A DNA stretch of 64,000 nt, from assembly GCA_964646615.1 (NCBI GenBank), contig CAZYEV010000008.1:143642-207641 (forward strand), read 5' to 3'. Below the pieces are notes generated by a model that did no database searches, was not told the origin of the DNA, and saw only the letters and a list, made by a program, of their open reading frames with translations. This stretch comes from M3007 sp964646615. GTDB taxonomy: Bacteria; Bacteroidota; Bacteroidia; Chitinophagales; Saprospiraceae. The position numbers were made by a program, and so were the translations under genes. Within the stretch, counting starts at the first letter, position 1; each line of letters begins with the position of its first letter. Shown piece by piece: positions 17,615 through 27,067 of the stretch.

Positions 17615-18976
17615 ATGATGCGTTCGATTGCCAACTTCTGCTTTGCCGCCGGTGTGGCGTTTGTACTGGTCGTGCTCGGTATGCCCTCTTTTGCACAGCA
17701 CTCGCTGCTGCAGTCTGGCCCCATGCTGGGCTATGTGGATATGAAAGAGGTGCTCTTATGGGCGCAGACGAAGCAGCCCGCTGCCGTCTATTTTGAGTAC
17801 TGGGACAAAGAAAAACCCTCGGAGCGCTTCACGACCGATGCGGTGATAACGCAAAAAAGCACAGGCTACACCGCTAAATGCGTGGCCGACCGCGTAGAGC
17901 CGGGCCGCCAGTATGCTTACCAGCTGTACATTAACAAAGAAGCCGTAACCCTGCCCTACCCTACGGAATTCAAAACCCAACCCCTATGGCGCTGGCGCAC
18001 CGACCCGCCCGCGTTCACCGTGGCAGCAGGCAGCTGCGCCTACATCAACGAGGAACGCTACGACCGCCCGGGGCGCCCTTACGGCAGCAACTACCAGATA
18101 TTCAATGCCATAGCCGCCCAAAAGCCCGACCTGATGCTCTGGCTGGGCGACAACATGTACCTGCGCGAACCCGACTGGGGCACGCGCACGGGCATGCTGC
18201 ACCGCTTCACTTACGACCGCTCCATCCCTGAGCTGCAGCCGCTGCTGGCCGCCACGCACCACTACGCCATCTGGGACGACCACGACTTCGGCCCCAACGA
18301 CAGCGACGGCACCTGGATCAACAAGGACCTCGCCTGGGAGGTCTTCCAGGCCTTTTGGGGCAATCCTACCTTCGGCCTGCCCAGCCAAAAGGGCTGCACC
18401 ACGCAATTCCAATACGCCGATGTGGATTTCTTTCTGCTGGACAATCGCTATTTCCGCACGCCCAACAACTGCAAGACCTGCCCCTGCACGGTGCTGGGCA
18501 AAGAGCAACTGGACTGGCTGCGCGGCGCCCTGGCGGCCAGCCTGGCGCCCTACAAGGTGGTGGCCATGGGCGGGCAGTTTCTCAATACGCACGCCACGTA
18601 CGAGACCTACGCCAACCTTTGCCCTGCCGAGCGCGATAGCCTGCTGGCCTTCATCGAGCGCGAAAACATCCGCGGCGTCCTTTTCCTCACGGGTGACCGG
18701 CACCACACGGAGCTGAGCGCCTACAAAAATGCTCGCGGCAACTGGGTGTATGACCTCACGACCTCGCCGCTTACATCGGGCGTGCACGCCGGCGCTGCCA
18801 ACGAAGCCAACCAAAATCGGGTGAGCGGCACGTTGGTAACACAGCATAACTTTGCCCTGCTGCGCTTCAGCGGCCCGCGCACGCAGCGCCAGGTAGAAAT
18901 TTCTATCCTGAGCAATGAGGGCACCGTTTTGTGGAAAAAGACCATCCTTCCCAACGGCGAACTTGCCCGGGACTAA
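17615..18976 (+). CDS. PhoD-like metallophosphatase (alkaline phosphatase D family)
   Basis: 453 residues with a signal peptide (cleavage near GMPSFAQ). The metallophosphatase motifs of the PhoD family are in order: GSCAYI, WLGDNMYLREPDWG (about 178), WDDHDFGPNDSDG (about 219), FLLDNRYFRTP, MGGQFLN and TGDRHHTE (about 359). Members are periplasmic phosphodiesterases or phosphatases that depend on calcium and iron or similar metals. A short Cys-rich insertion, NNCKTCPC, follows the RYFRTP motif. A near-match to the -7 box (TACCTTTT, 17601-17608) precedes the ATG. gpsA follows after 27 bases and may be co-transcribed. Confidence 0.9.
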   Translation: MMRSIANFCFAAGVAFVLVVLGMPSFAQHSLLQSGPMLGYVDMKEVLLWAQTKQPAAVYFEYWDKEKPSERFTTDAVITQKSTGYTAKCVADRVEPGRQYAYQLYINKEAVTLPYPTEFKTQPLWRWRTDPPAFTVAAGSCAYINEERYDRPGRPYGSNYQIFNAIAAQKPDLMLWLGDNMYLREPDWGTRTGMLHRFTYDRSIPELQPLLAATHHYAIWDDHDFGPNDSDGTWINKDLAWEVFQAFWGNPTFGLPSQKGCTTQFQYADVDFFLLDNRYFRTPNNCKTCPCTVLGKEQLDWLRGALAASLAPYKVVAMGGQFLNTHATYETYANLCPAERDSLLAFIERENIRGVLFLTGDRHHTELSAYKNARGNWVYDLTTSPLTSGVHAGAANEANQNRVSGTLVTQHNFALLRFSGPRTQRQVEISILSNEGTVLWKKTILPNGELARD

Positions 18977-19003
18977 CGCCTTGCCTCACCTACTACTGAA
19001 CGC

Positions 19004-20056
19004 ATGGATAGCGACACCCGACCCGTCGGCGTCATCGGCGCCGGCTCTTTTGGCGCAGCCATCGCCAATGTGCTGGCCCAAAATCGAGACGTGCTGCTGT
19101 ACAGCCGGAAAGAGGAGAAGGTTCGACACATCAATGAGTGCCGCGAGCATCTGGGGGTAACGCTGATGCCCCGGATATGTGCCACCAATGACGTGGAAGA
19201 GATGGCCGAGCGCTGTACGCTGCTATTTCCCATCGTTCCTTCGGCCAGCTTTCGCCAGATGATGCGCTCGTTTGGGCCGTTCCTCAAGCCTCATCACATT
19301 GTTATCCACGGCACAAAGGGCTTTGACCTGCTGCCGCCTTTTCGGGAAGAGGAGCTCGATGCTCCGGGTGTAGTGCTGTCGCGCGCATACGTGCGCACCA
19401 TGAGCGAGGTCATCCTCGAAGAGAGCAGCGCCGTGCGCGTTGGCTGCATCGCCGGGCCTAATCTGGCCCGCGAAATTCTGGACGGCAAGCCCTCTGCGGC
19501 GGTTGTCGCCAGCCGCTTTCGAGAGGTCATCCAGGCCGGCCAGGCGGCCCTCAATGGCCCTCGGTTCCGGGTATTTGGCTCTTACGACCTCCTGGGCGCC
19601 GAATTGGCCGGTGCATTCAAAAACATCATCGCTCTCGGCTCCGGCATCTTAGATGGCCTCGGGCTGGGGCGCAATATCCAGGGTTTGCTCATCTCTCGCG
19701 GTCTGGTGGAAATGGTCAACCTCGGCAAAGCCTTAGGCGCCTCCAACCAGGCGTTCATCGGCGTGGCTGGCATCGGCGACTTGGTAACCACCGCCACCAG
19801 CCCCGACAGCCGCAACTTTCAGTTTGGCGTGCGTTTAGCGCGTGGCGAAACGGCTGAACACATCCGCAGCACGCTGACCGAACCTGCCGAGGGCGTCCGC
19901 ACCCTGCGCGTCGCCCGCCAACTCGTCCGGCAGTATCGGCTTCACTCCCCCATCCTCGAAATGCTCCACACCGTCGTGTTTGAGCAGTATCCTGTCGAGC
20001 GCGCCATCGAGTATTTGATGTCTTACCCGTATTTTGTGGATGTAGATTTCTTGTAA
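19004..20056 (+). CDS. gpsA: Glycerol-3-phosphate dehydrogenase [NAD(P)+]
   Basis: 350 residues. It reduces dihydroxyacetone phosphate to sn-glycerol 3-phosphate, the backbone for phospholipids. The Rossmann motif GVIGAGSFGAAIANVLAQN is at residues 9-27. IHGTKGF, the GPNLAREI segment and the catalytic region with GAFKNIIALGSGILDGLGLG follow; the lysine in FKNI is the family's general base. Length is normal. It lies 27 bases after the phosphatase gene. The sterol-desaturase-family gene downstream has its own -7 box. Confidence 0.95.
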   Translation: MDSDTRPVGVIGAGSFGAAIANVLAQNRDVLLYSRKEEKVRHINECREHLGVTLMPRICATNDVEEMAERCTLLFPIVPSASFRQMMRSFGPFLKPHHIVIHGTKGFDLLPPFREEELDAPGVVLSRAYVRTMSEVILEESSAVRVGCIAGPNLAREILDGKPSAAVVASRFREVIQAGQAALNGPRFRVFGSYDLLGAELAGAFKNIIALGSGILDGLGLGRNIQGLLISRGLVEMVNLGKALGASNQAFIGVAGIGDLVTTATSPDSRNFQFGVRLARGETAEHIRSTLTEPAEGVRTLRVARQLVRQYRLHSPILEMLHTVVFEQYPVERAIEYLMSYPYFVDVDFL

Positions 20057-20060
20057 CCGC

Positions 20061-20068
20061 TAATTTTG
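20061..20068 (+). promoter_or_regulatory. Bacteroidota -7 box for the sterol-desaturase-family gene
   Basis: TAATTTTG, ten bases before ATG 20079 and directly after the gpsA stop. Confidence 0.55.
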
Positions 20069-20078
20069 TCGGCGCATT

Positions 20079-21371
20079 ATGGAAACTTACGGCGCTGTAC
20101 TGAACTGGGTCATTCCCATTTTTTTCCTGCTTTATTTCATCGAAGTCATCGTCGCCTGGCGCAGGGGCGCACAGGTTATTCGAGGCTTAGACAGCGTGTC
20201 CAGTTTCAGCTCGGGCGTTACGAATGTGGTCAAAGACGTGTTAGGGCTGAGTATTGGCATTCTCAGCTACGGCTGGTTAGTGCAGCATGTGGCGCTGGTC
20301 CACATCGAGGCGACGTGGCTGGTCTATGTCATTGGCTTTATCGCCGTGGACTTTCAGGGCTATTGGGTGCACCGCTGGAGCCACGAGATCAATTTCCTGT
20401 GGAACAGGCACATCATCCACCACAGCAGCGAGGAGTTCAATCTGTCGTGTGCGCTGCGGCAGTCTATTTCGAATGTGTTCAACTACTTCACCTTTTTGCT
20501 GCTGCCGGCAGCGCTGCTGGGCGTGCCAACGGAGGTTATTGCCGTCATTGGGCCGATCCACCTGTTTTTGCAGTATTGGTACCACACGCGCCTGATTGGG
20601 CGGCTGGGTTGGCTGGAGCACATCATCGTTACGCCGTCGCACCACCGCGTGCATCACGCCATCAATCCGGAGTACATAGACAAGAACTATGCGCAGATTT
20701 TCATCGTGTGGGACAAGTGGTTTGGCACCTTTCAGGAAGAGTTGCCACACGTGCCGCCAGTGTATGGGGTGAAGCGGCCCGTTCGGACGTGGAACCCGTT
20801 CAAAATCAATTTTCAACACCTCTGGCTACTGCTGACCGACGCCTGGCGCGCGCGCTCGTGGTGGGACAAAATGCGGCTGTGGTTTATGCCCACCGGCTGG
20901 CGGCCCGCCGACGTGCGGGAACGGTACCCCGTAGCGGTAGTCGAGGACGTCTATCGCATGGAGAAGTACGACACGCCCGCTTCGCGTGCCTTAGTGGTGT
21001 GGTCGTGGGTGCAGCTGTTCTTCTGCTATTTCCTGCTGATCTACTTCTTCGCCTATTTAGGGCCGATAGGCTCGCCGGGCATCTTCTGGTACGGGGCATT
21101 CATCTTCGCCTCGGTCTTTGCGTACACGGAGCTGATGGACCTCAATGCGCGTGCTCCGTGGTATGAGCTGGCCAAATCGCTGTTGGGGCTGTACCTCCTC
21201 TTCTGGGGCGGCGGCGATTGGTTTGGCGCAGGCGAGCGCGTGGGCCGCTGGTATGTCGGGATTGTGGCGGCTCATTTGGTACTTTCGCCGTTGGTGGCCT
21301 TCTGGCTGGCCCGCCGCGATGTGCCCAAACGCCAGGCCAGTACGGCCACGTCAGCCGTTTCTGCCGCTTAA
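20079..21371 (+). CDS. Sterol desaturase / fatty acid hydroxylase family membrane protein
   Basis: 430 residues, with several membrane segments. The di-iron histidine clusters of the fatty acid hydroxylase superfamily are complete: HRWSH (about 98), HIIHHSSEEFN (about 111) and HHRVHH (about 187). A YWYHTRLIG segment lies between. The catalytic part is in the first 290 residues; the last 130 form extra membrane helices ending in a short polar tail. Such enzymes insert oxygen or double bonds in lipids, for example sphingolipid, carotenoid or ether-lipid chains, and the substrate is not evident here. Being next to gpsA hints at a lipid role, but that is inference. Confidence 0.9.
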   Translation: METYGAVLNWVIPIFFLLYFIEVIVAWRRGAQVIRGLDSVSSFSSGVTNVVKDVLGLSIGILSYGWLVQHVALVHIEATWLVYVIGFIAVDFQGYWVHRWSHEINFLWNRHIIHHSSEEFNLSCALRQSISNVFNYFTFLLLPAALLGVPTEVIAVIGPIHLFLQYWYHTRLIGRLGWLEHIIVTPSHHRVHHAINPEYIDKNYAQIFIVWDKWFGTFQEELPHVPPVYGVKRPVRTWNPFKINFQHLWLLLTDAWRARSWWDKMRLWFMPTGWRPADVRERYPVAVVEDVYRMEKYDTPASRALVVWSWVQLFFCYFLLIYFFAYLGPIGSPGIFWYGAFIFASVFAYTELMDLNARAPWYELAKSLLGLYLLFWGGGDWFGAGERVGRWYVGIVAAHLVLSPLVAFWLARRDVPKRQASTATSAVSAA

Positions 21372-21384
21372 AGCGAGGCTGTCG

Positions 21385-21392
21385 TATCTTTG
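21385..21392 (+). promoter_or_regulatory. Bacteroidota -7 box for dusB
   Basis: TATCTTTG, 11 bases before ATG 21404; it sets the start, because the frame is open far upstream. Confidence 0.6.
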
Positions 21393-21403
21393 CCGCGCTT
21401 GTT

Positions 21404-22393
21404 ATGGTAAAGATAGGCAACCTTGAATTAGGCGAGTTTCCGCTGCTGCTGGCCCCCATGGAAGATGTCAGCGACCCACCCTTTCGCAAATTATGCAAAG
21501 AGCAGGGAGCAGATCTGGTCTATACTGAATTCATCAGCGCCGACGGGCTGGTGCATGAGGCCATCAACTCGCTCAAGAAACTGGACATCTTCGACTACGA
21601 GCGGCCCATTGGCATCCAATACTTTGGCGGCCAGCTGGACAGTATGCTGCAGGCGGCAGAGATGATCGAGAGCAAAAATCCGGATCTCATAGACATCAAT
21701 TTTGGCTGTCCGGTGGCCAAAGTGGCCTGCCGAATGGCTGGCGCCGGGCTGCTGCGCGACGTGCCGCACATGGTGCGGCTCACGGAGGCTGTGGTCAAAA
21801 GCACGCGCCGCCCCGTAACGGTCAAGACGCGCTTAGGCTGGGATGCCGATAGCATCAACATCGTGGAGGTGGCCGAGCGCCTGCAAGATGCGGGCATCGC
21901 CGCGCTGACCATCCACGCCCGCACGCGCGCCCAGATGTACAAGGGCGAAGCGGACTGGACGTGGATTGCGCGCGTCAAGGAGAACCCGCGCATGCGCATA
22001 CCGGTGTTCGGCAATGGCGACATTGACTCGCCGCAAAAAGCACTCGAATACCGACGCCGGTACGGCCCCGACGGCATCATGATCGGACGGGCCAGCATCG
22101 GCTACCCGTGGATTTTCCGCGAGATTAAGCACTACTTCGCCACCGGTGAACTGCTGGAGCCGCCCTCTGTGGCCGAGCGCGTACGGGCCGCCCGACAACA
22201 CCTGACCGACAGCATCGCCTGGAAAGGCCCGAAATTGGGCGTCCTGGAAATGCGCCGCCATTATGGGCCTTACTTCCGCGACCTGCCCAACATCAAACCC
22301 TATCGCCATCGGCTCGTTACGGAAATGGAGCCGGAGGTCTTGTTCGCCATCCTGGCAGAGATCGAAGAGGTCTATTCCTTTGAGATGGTTTAA
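21404..22393 (+). CDS. dusB: tRNA-dihydrouridine synthase
   Basis: 329 residues from ATG 21404. FMN-dependent enzyme that reduces specific uridines in the tRNA D-loop. The FMN barrel begins APMEDVSDPPFRKLC. DINFGCPVAKV contains the conserved cysteine; TVKTRLGW, LTIHARTRAQMYKG, VFGNGDI and GIMIGRASIGYPWIF follow in the usual order. The last 75 residues are the helical tRNA-binding domain. Best match by motif is the DusB branch, common in Bacteroidota. A promoter box lies just upstream, and cca follows after 14 bases, so two tRNA-processing genes probably share a transcript. Confidence 0.93.
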   Translation: MVKIGNLELGEFPLLLAPMEDVSDPPFRKLCKEQGADLVYTEFISADGLVHEAINSLKKLDIFDYERPIGIQYFGGQLDSMLQAAEMIESKNPDLIDINFGCPVAKVACRMAGAGLLRDVPHMVRLTEAVVKSTRRPVTVKTRLGWDADSINIVEVAERLQDAGIAALTIHARTRAQMYKGEADWTWIARVKENPRMRIPVFGNGDIDSPQKALEYRRRYGPDGIMIGRASIGYPWIFREIKHYFATGELLEPPSVAERVRAARQHLTDSIAWKGPKLGVLEMRRHYGPYFRDLPNIKPYRHRLVTEMEPEVLFAILAEIEEVYSFEMV

Positions 22394-22407
22394 TCCCACA
22401 CATCCTC

Positions 22408-23853
22408 ATGACGTTTGACTTCAACGCACAAGAAGAGCGGCTCGCCGCCATCGTTGCCAGTGCCGCCCGGGAACTGGGTGTGCCGGCCTATATCGTGGGA
22501 GGCCACGTGCGCGACCGCCTGTTGGGCCGCCCTAACAAGGACGTGGACATCGTGTGCGTAGGCGACGGCATCCAACTGGCCGAAGCTGTCGCCAGCAAAA
22601 TCACACCGCGCCCCAAGGTGGCCACCTATCGCCGCTTCGGCACGGCCATGCTGCGCTTCGAGGATATCGAGGTGGAATTTGTCGGCGCCCGCAAGGAAAG
22701 CTACCGCCCCGAAAGCCGAAAACCCGACGTGGAGCAGGGCACACTGCAAGACGACCAGTTCCGACGCGACTTCACCATCAACGCCTTAGCCGTCAGCCTC
22801 AACGAGGAAGACTACGGCCAGCTGATTGACCCTTTCGACGGCATCGGCGACCTGGAGCGCCAGATCATCCGCACGCCGCTGGAGCCAGAGAAAACGTTCT
22901 CCGACGACCCGCTGCGCATGTTGCGTGCTATCCGCTTCGCCACGCAATTAGGCTTTACCATCGAGCCTAAAACACTGCAAGGCATCGCCCAGAACGCCGA
23001 GCGCATCCGCATCGTCTCGCAGGAGCGCATCACCACCGAACTGGAGAAAATCCTGAAAGCGCCCAAACCCTCCATCGGTTTCAAACTGCTGTTCGATACC
23101 GGGCTATTGGCCCTCATTTTCCCCGAACTGACCGCCCTGCACGGCGTGGAAGACCGCGACGGACGCGGGCACAAAGACAACTTCTACCACACGCTCGAAG
23201 TGTTGGACAACGTCTGCCAGCGCAGCGACAACATCTGGCTGCGCTGGGCTGCCCTCCTGCACGACATCGGCAAGCCTGCCACCAAAAAATACGACCCAGA
23301 AACCGGCTGGACCTTCCACGGCCACGAATGGGTAGGGGGCAACATGGTGCCGCGCATCTTCCGACGCATGCGCCTGCCCTTGGATAGCAAAATGGACTAT
23401 GTGCAGAAATTGGTGCGCCTGCACCTGCGCCCCATCGGCCTGACGCGCGAAGAGGTTACCGACAGCGCTGTGCGCCGACTGCTGTACGACGCCGGCCCAG
23501 ATATTGACGACCTGATGCTGCTGTGCTCGTGCGATATCACGACCAAAAACCCGCGCAAAATGGCCCGCTACTTAGAGGGCTACGAATACCTGCGCGAACG
23601 CATGGCTGAGGTTACCGAAGCCGATCGCCTGCGCCTGTGGCAACCGCCCATCAATGGGGAAATCATCATGCAAACCTTTGGCATACCGCCCTCGCGCGAA
23701 GTCGGCATCATTAAAACTGCCGTCCGCGAGGCCATTCTGGATGGCGAAATCCCCAATGAGTACGAGGCCGCCTACGAACGCATGCTGCAGGAAGGCGCTC
23801 GACTCGGCCTGTACCCCGTGAACGAACCCGCTCCACATCCGACCCAATCGTAA
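22408..23853 (+). CDS. cca: CCA tRNA nucleotidyltransferase with HD domain
   Basis: 481 residues. It adds or repairs the 3' CCA end of tRNAs; the tRNA-Cys gene in this window lacks encoded CCA. The class II nucleotidyltransferase head has YIVGGHVRDRLLGRPNKDVD (about 30-49, with the GG and DxD metal motif) and RRDFTINALAVSL. The DPLRMLRAIRFATQLGF segment leads into the RNA-binding helices. An HD phosphohydrolase domain follows, with FYHTLEVLDN, LLHDIGK (about 288) and FHGHE. It lies in an apparent operon after dusB, and the next gene starts 3 bases after its stop. Confidence 0.95.
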   Translation: MTFDFNAQEERLAAIVASAARELGVPAYIVGGHVRDRLLGRPNKDVDIVCVGDGIQLAEAVASKITPRPKVATYRRFGTAMLRFEDIEVEFVGARKESYRPESRKPDVEQGTLQDDQFRRDFTINALAVSLNEEDYGQLIDPFDGIGDLERQIIRTPLEPEKTFSDDPLRMLRAIRFATQLGFTIEPKTLQGIAQNAERIRIVSQERITTELEKILKAPKPSIGFKLLFDTGLLALIFPELTALHGVEDRDGRGHKDNFYHTLEVLDNVCQRSDNIWLRWAALLHDIGKPATKKYDPETGWTFHGHEWVGGNMVPRIFRRMRLPLDSKMDYVQKLVRLHLRPIGLTREEVTDSAVRRLLYDAGPDIDDLMLLCSCDITTKNPRKMARYLEGYEYLRERMAEVTEADRLRLWQPPINGEIIMQTFGIPPSREVGIIKTAVREAILDGEIPNEYEAAYERMLQEGARLGLYPVNEPAPHPTQS

Positions 23854-23856
23854 CTC

Positions 23857-24579
23857 ATGTGCTCCTCTCGGCTTAAACTCGCTTGCCTGCTCGCTGCGCT
23901 CTCTTGGCTGACCGGCGCTCTGCACGCCCAGCACTTCCGTGTGCAAATCACAGCCTCGTTTGACTCATTGCCTGCCACCTACTTCCAGCAGCGCGGGCTA
24001 AAAAGCGTGTGGCGCGCCACCGACGCCGCGGGCATTCATCACTATTACTTTGGCAGCTACCCCACCCGCATAGAGGCCGAAAAAGCGGTGAAACAACTCA
24101 AAGACAAAGGCTTCGCGCAGGCCACAGTCATTGACTTAGACGAGCAGCGTCTGCTGGCCGACCGCGAACGCTGCGCCTATTTTAAAGGTGGCCCTTTGCC
24201 GCTGGCCGAAAGCGACTCCGTGCGCTTCATCTATTTTGAAACCGGGAAAACGCTGCTTTCAGAAGCCGGCAAAAAGCATGCGATGCACATGATGAACCAG
24301 CTGAAGGCAGTCCCCAGCTCGCACCTTTACATCCTGGGCTACGCCGATGCCGTTGGCACAACACCTGCCAATATGGAGCTGGCCACCGAGCGCGCCCGCG
24401 TAGTGCGCAATTTCTTGCTCGACAACAACCTGCCTGCCGAGCGCATCCACCTGTATGCCTACGGCGAAACCGAAGCCGGCATTGCCGACAGCAACGATGA
24501 CCTGCAAAACGACTACGAACGCGCCGAACTGCGCCGGCGCTTTCGCTGCGCGGTCCTCATCTGGCGCCGGCAACCCTGA
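23857..24579 (+). CDS. SPOR-like / OmpA-domain envelope protein
   Basis: 240 residues starting only three bases after the cca stop. Signal peptide to about residue 25 (TGALHAQ). Residues 26-95 look like a SPOR domain (FRVQITASF, YYFGSYPTRIEAEKAVKQL). Residues about 125-235 are OmpA-like (FIYFETGKTLLSEAGKKHA, LYILGYADAVGTTPANMELA, AYGETEAG), although the end ELRRRFRCAVLI departs from the usual NRRVE form. Probably binds peptidoglycan in the periplasm. Its close spacing to cca suggests read-through rather than a shared function. Convergent with the GbsR gene. Confidence 0.78.
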   Translation: MCSSRLKLACLLAALSWLTGALHAQHFRVQITASFDSLPATYFQQRGLKSVWRATDAAGIHHYYFGSYPTRIEAEKAVKQLKDKGFAQATVIDLDEQRLLADRERCAYFKGGPLPLAESDSVRFIYFETGKTLLSEAGKKHAMHMMNQLKAVPSSHLYILGYADAVGTTPANMELATERARVVRNFLLDNNLPAERIHLYAYGETEAGIADSNDDLQNDYERAELRRRFRCAVLIWRRQP

Positions 24580-24606
24580 AGAAGGGAGGCGAAAGATGTA
24601 GCATTA

Positions 24607-25107
24607 TCAGGAAATCACCCGGCTAAGCACATGGAGTGCGTGGATGTGTTCCGTATGCGCCAAAAAATGCAAAAAGCGGTCGGCCTGCCGCGAGAACGTG
24701 CACATATCAGAGACGACCTTTCGGAAGCATTTGGCCCCGTTGCAATCGCCCTGTACCGCTTTCAGCTTTTGTAGCTCTGCCAGGACGGGCTCCAGCTCTT
24801 TTTCTTTTCGCCGGGCGATAATTCTTTGCACCACGAGCCACATGTCTTTTTCCGCTTCGTAGCGCTCGCGTCGCTCGCCTGGAAAGGCGTTTTTCTTGAC
24901 CAGCCCCCACTCTACCAGCTCGCGCAGATTGGTGTTGGCGCTGCCTACGGAGATATCCAGCTCCTGTTGCACATCTTCAGCCGTCAAGGGCTCCGGCGAC
25001 ACCAACAGCAGCGCATGAACGCGCGCCATGGCTGGAGGGATACCCCAGTAGCCTGCCATTTTGCCCCATACCTCGATAAAGCGTTGCTTCCCTTCCTGAT
25101 AGTCCAT
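24607..25107 (-). CDS. GbsR/MarR-type transcriptional regulator
   Basis: 166 residues. A winged-helix domain in the GbsR family: WGKMAGYWGIPPAMARVHALL, LTAEDVQQELDISVGSANTN (recognition region) and LVEWGLVKKNAFPGERRERY. A helical dimerisation tail follows. GbsR of Bacillus represses glycine-betaine genes; related Bacteroidota proteins have varied and mostly unknown targets. No betaine or efflux genes adjoin it here, so the regulon is not predictable from context. It is divergent from the leucine-rich-repeat gene. Confidence 0.85.
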   Translation of the reverse strand: MDYQEGKQRFIEVWGKMAGYWGIPPAMARVHALLLVSPEPLTAEDVQQELDISVGSANTNLRELVEWGLVKKNAFPGERRERYEAEKDMWLVVQRIIARRKEKELEPVLAELQKLKAVQGDCNGAKCFRKVVSDMCTFSRQADRFLHFLAHTEHIHALHVLSRVIS

Positions 25108-25260
25108 ATCACCGGCCCAGTTGTTGTGCGCTATAAATGCGTGTTATAGCCTTTTTGTTCAAATGGGTAGTCGGGCCGTTAGTTGTTTGGCCGTTCAGAG
25201 GGAGCGCCTTTTTCCAAAACCCAACGTCATTACGTGCTGTTATAAAACGAGTTGAAACAG

Positions 25261-26265
25261 ATGCGTACGGAAGATGGCATCAGCAATTATGCGCAGCAGA
25301 TAACCCGCCTGCTGTGCGACCGGGAGACCGACAACTGCCCGCTGATTTTGGATTTGCTGGGCGGTATGGGCGTGGACGCTCAGCTGCTGGGCTATGTGTT
25401 TGGCATTGCCGTTTTTCACCCCGACCGCCACATATCGGGCCGGGCTATGGCGCTGCTGGAGCGCTACGCTTCAGAACAGACACAACAAAAGGCGCGGCGC
25501 CTGCGCGAGACATCGGCCTATTACTACGAAGAGGCCGAGTTTCTGAGCCGCCACAAGAGCGACGAGGCCGATTTGTTCCACATTCTGCTGGCCGGCAAGA
25601 TGTGCCTGTGGCACCGCTATCGGCCCGAAGCGGGCAGCAATGCAGAGGTAGCATTTCGCACCCTCGACCTGCGGCGGTTGCCGTGCAAGCGCCTGTCGCC
25701 AACGATTACAGAGCTCAACTTTCTGACCTTCATCGCCCTGCCAGCCCACAAGGATTTCGACCTGCCCTCGGCTTTGCCTTTGCTGGCGCAAATGCCGCTG
25801 CTGGAGACGGTCATCTTAGAAAACATCCGAATGGAGCAGTTTCCGGTAGCGCTTTTTACTTTGCCTCGGCTGACGGCGCTCATCCTGCGCAAAGGGACGA
25901 TGCGCCCGCGCGTGCCGGCGCGTGTACCCGAAGGCGGCCCTTACGGCAGCGCATCGCTGGAGCGGCTGATTTGTGAGGGCTACCCCATCGCAGGCGCCGA
26001 GCGCTTAGGCCCGTTTCCCAATCTACGCGAAGCCACGCTTCCGCGCTGCGGGCTGACAACGCTGGACTTTCTGGCCCAAAGCCTGCGCATCGAACACCTG
26101 AATGCGCGCTACAATCAGCTCGAGCACTTGCCCGCCTTTCTGGCCGACCTGACGGTACTGCGCACGTTAGACGTAAGCCAGAATCCCTTGCGCACCATCA
26201 CCCTCGACCTGTCGCGGCTGGAGCAACTGGAAACGCTGGACCTCACCCTCCGGCGCGGAGGATGA
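25261..26265 (+). CDS. Leucine-rich-repeat protein
   Basis: 334 residues from ATG 25261; a TTG three codons earlier is possible. No signal peptide is evident, so it is probably cytoplasmic. Residues about 1-125 are helical without a clear family (an ILDLLGGMGVD segment, then LLERYASEQTQQKARRL). Residues about 135-334 hold irregular leucine-rich repeats such as LTALILRKG, LREATLPRCGLTTLDFL, IEHLNARYNQLEHLPAFL and LRTLDVSQNPLRTITL. This suggests a protein-binding surface; nothing indicates a catalytic domain. It ends 11 bases from the convergent paaC gene. Function unknown. Confidence 0.75.
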   Translation: MRTEDGISNYAQQITRLLCDRETDNCPLILDLLGGMGVDAQLLGYVFGIAVFHPDRHISGRAMALLERYASEQTQQKARRLRETSAYYYEEAEFLSRHKSDEADLFHILLAGKMCLWHRYRPEAGSNAEVAFRTLDLRRLPCKRLSPTITELNFLTFIALPAHKDFDLPSALPLLAQMPLLETVILENIRMEQFPVALFTLPRLTALILRKGTMRPRVPARVPEGGPYGSASLERLICEGYPIAGAERLGPFPNLREATLPRCGLTTLDFLAQSLRIEHLNARYNQLEHLPAFLADLTVLRTLDVSQNPLRTITLDLSRLEQLETLDLTLRRGG

Positions 26266-26276
26266 CCCAGCCTGTC

Positions 26277-27026
26277 TCACCACTGCAGGCCAGGGTAAGC
26301 GCGCTGCATAAACTGCATTTCGGCCAGGATGTAGCCTAAGTGCTCGGTGTGGCGTCCGTCTTTGCCTCCGCTTTGCATCCAGTTGTTCGTCGGTATGCGA
26401 AGGGTGGCTTCTGCGAAGACTTCCTGCACTTTGGCTTCCCACAGAGGGCGTATTTGCTCCAGGTCGGAGCCGACGCCGGTTTCGGCGGCCAGGCGCTCCA
26501 CGTCGTTGGGGGTCGTCAGTTCGCCGGTGTACATCCACAGGTCGTCCACGGCCTCCTGCATGCGACGGTGGCTTTCTTCGGTGCCGTCGCCCAGGCGGAT
26601 GGTCCATTCGCTGGAGTAGCGCAGGTGGTAGGTTACTTCTTTGAGGGCCTTTTGGGCGATGGCGGCTAAGCGCTCGTCGCGGCTGTGGAGCAGGGCCTGA
26701 TAGTGGTAGTAGTGATAGACGTCGAAGAAGAACTGCCGCACGATGGTGTGCGCCCAGTCGCCGTTGGGCTGCTCAACCAGCAGCACGTTGCGAAACTGGT
26801 GGGCGTCTCGGAAGCCGGCCAGGTCGTCTTCGGTGCGGCCCTGTCCTTCCAGTTCGCCGGCATAGGTCAGCAACAGGCGCGCCTGACCCAGCAGGTCTAA
26901 GGCAATGTTGGTCAGGGCGATGTCTTGCTCCAGCACGGGGCCGTGCCCGCACCATTCGCCCAGGCGGTGCGACAGGATGAGGGCGTTGTCGCCCAATTGC
27001 AATACGTAGGGGAAACTGGCTTGCAT
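26277..27026 (-). CDS. paaC: 1,2-phenylacetyl-CoA epoxidase, subunit PaaC
   Basis: 249 residues, typical length. PaaC is the structural, ferritin-like partner of the catalytic PaaA in the di-iron monooxygenase that epoxidises phenylacetyl-CoA. Family segments are clear: LGDNALILSHRLGEWCGHGP, the ALDLLGQARLLL helix, NGDWAHTIVRQFFFDVYHYY and RYSSEWTIRLGDGTEESHRR, ending TEHLGYILAEMQFMQRAYPG. It lies 41 bases after paaB. No paaA, paaD or paaE is present in the window; after paaC comes a convergent unrelated gene. Confidence 0.95.
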   Translation of the reverse strand: MQASFPYVLQLGDNALILSHRLGEWCGHGPVLEQDIALTNIALDLLGQARLLLTYAGELEGQGRTEDDLAGFRDAHQFRNVLLVEQPNGDWAHTIVRQFFFDVYHYYHYQALLHSRDERLAAIAQKALKEVTYHLRYSSEWTIRLGDGTEESHRRMQEAVDDLWMYTGELTTPNDVERLAAETGVGSDLEQIRPLWEAKVQEVFAEATLRIPTNNWMQSGGKDGRHTEHLGYILAEMQFMQRAYPGLQW

Positions 27027-27067
27027 GTGCGCGTGCGCGTTTTTTCGCCGGCTATAACCGCAACGGC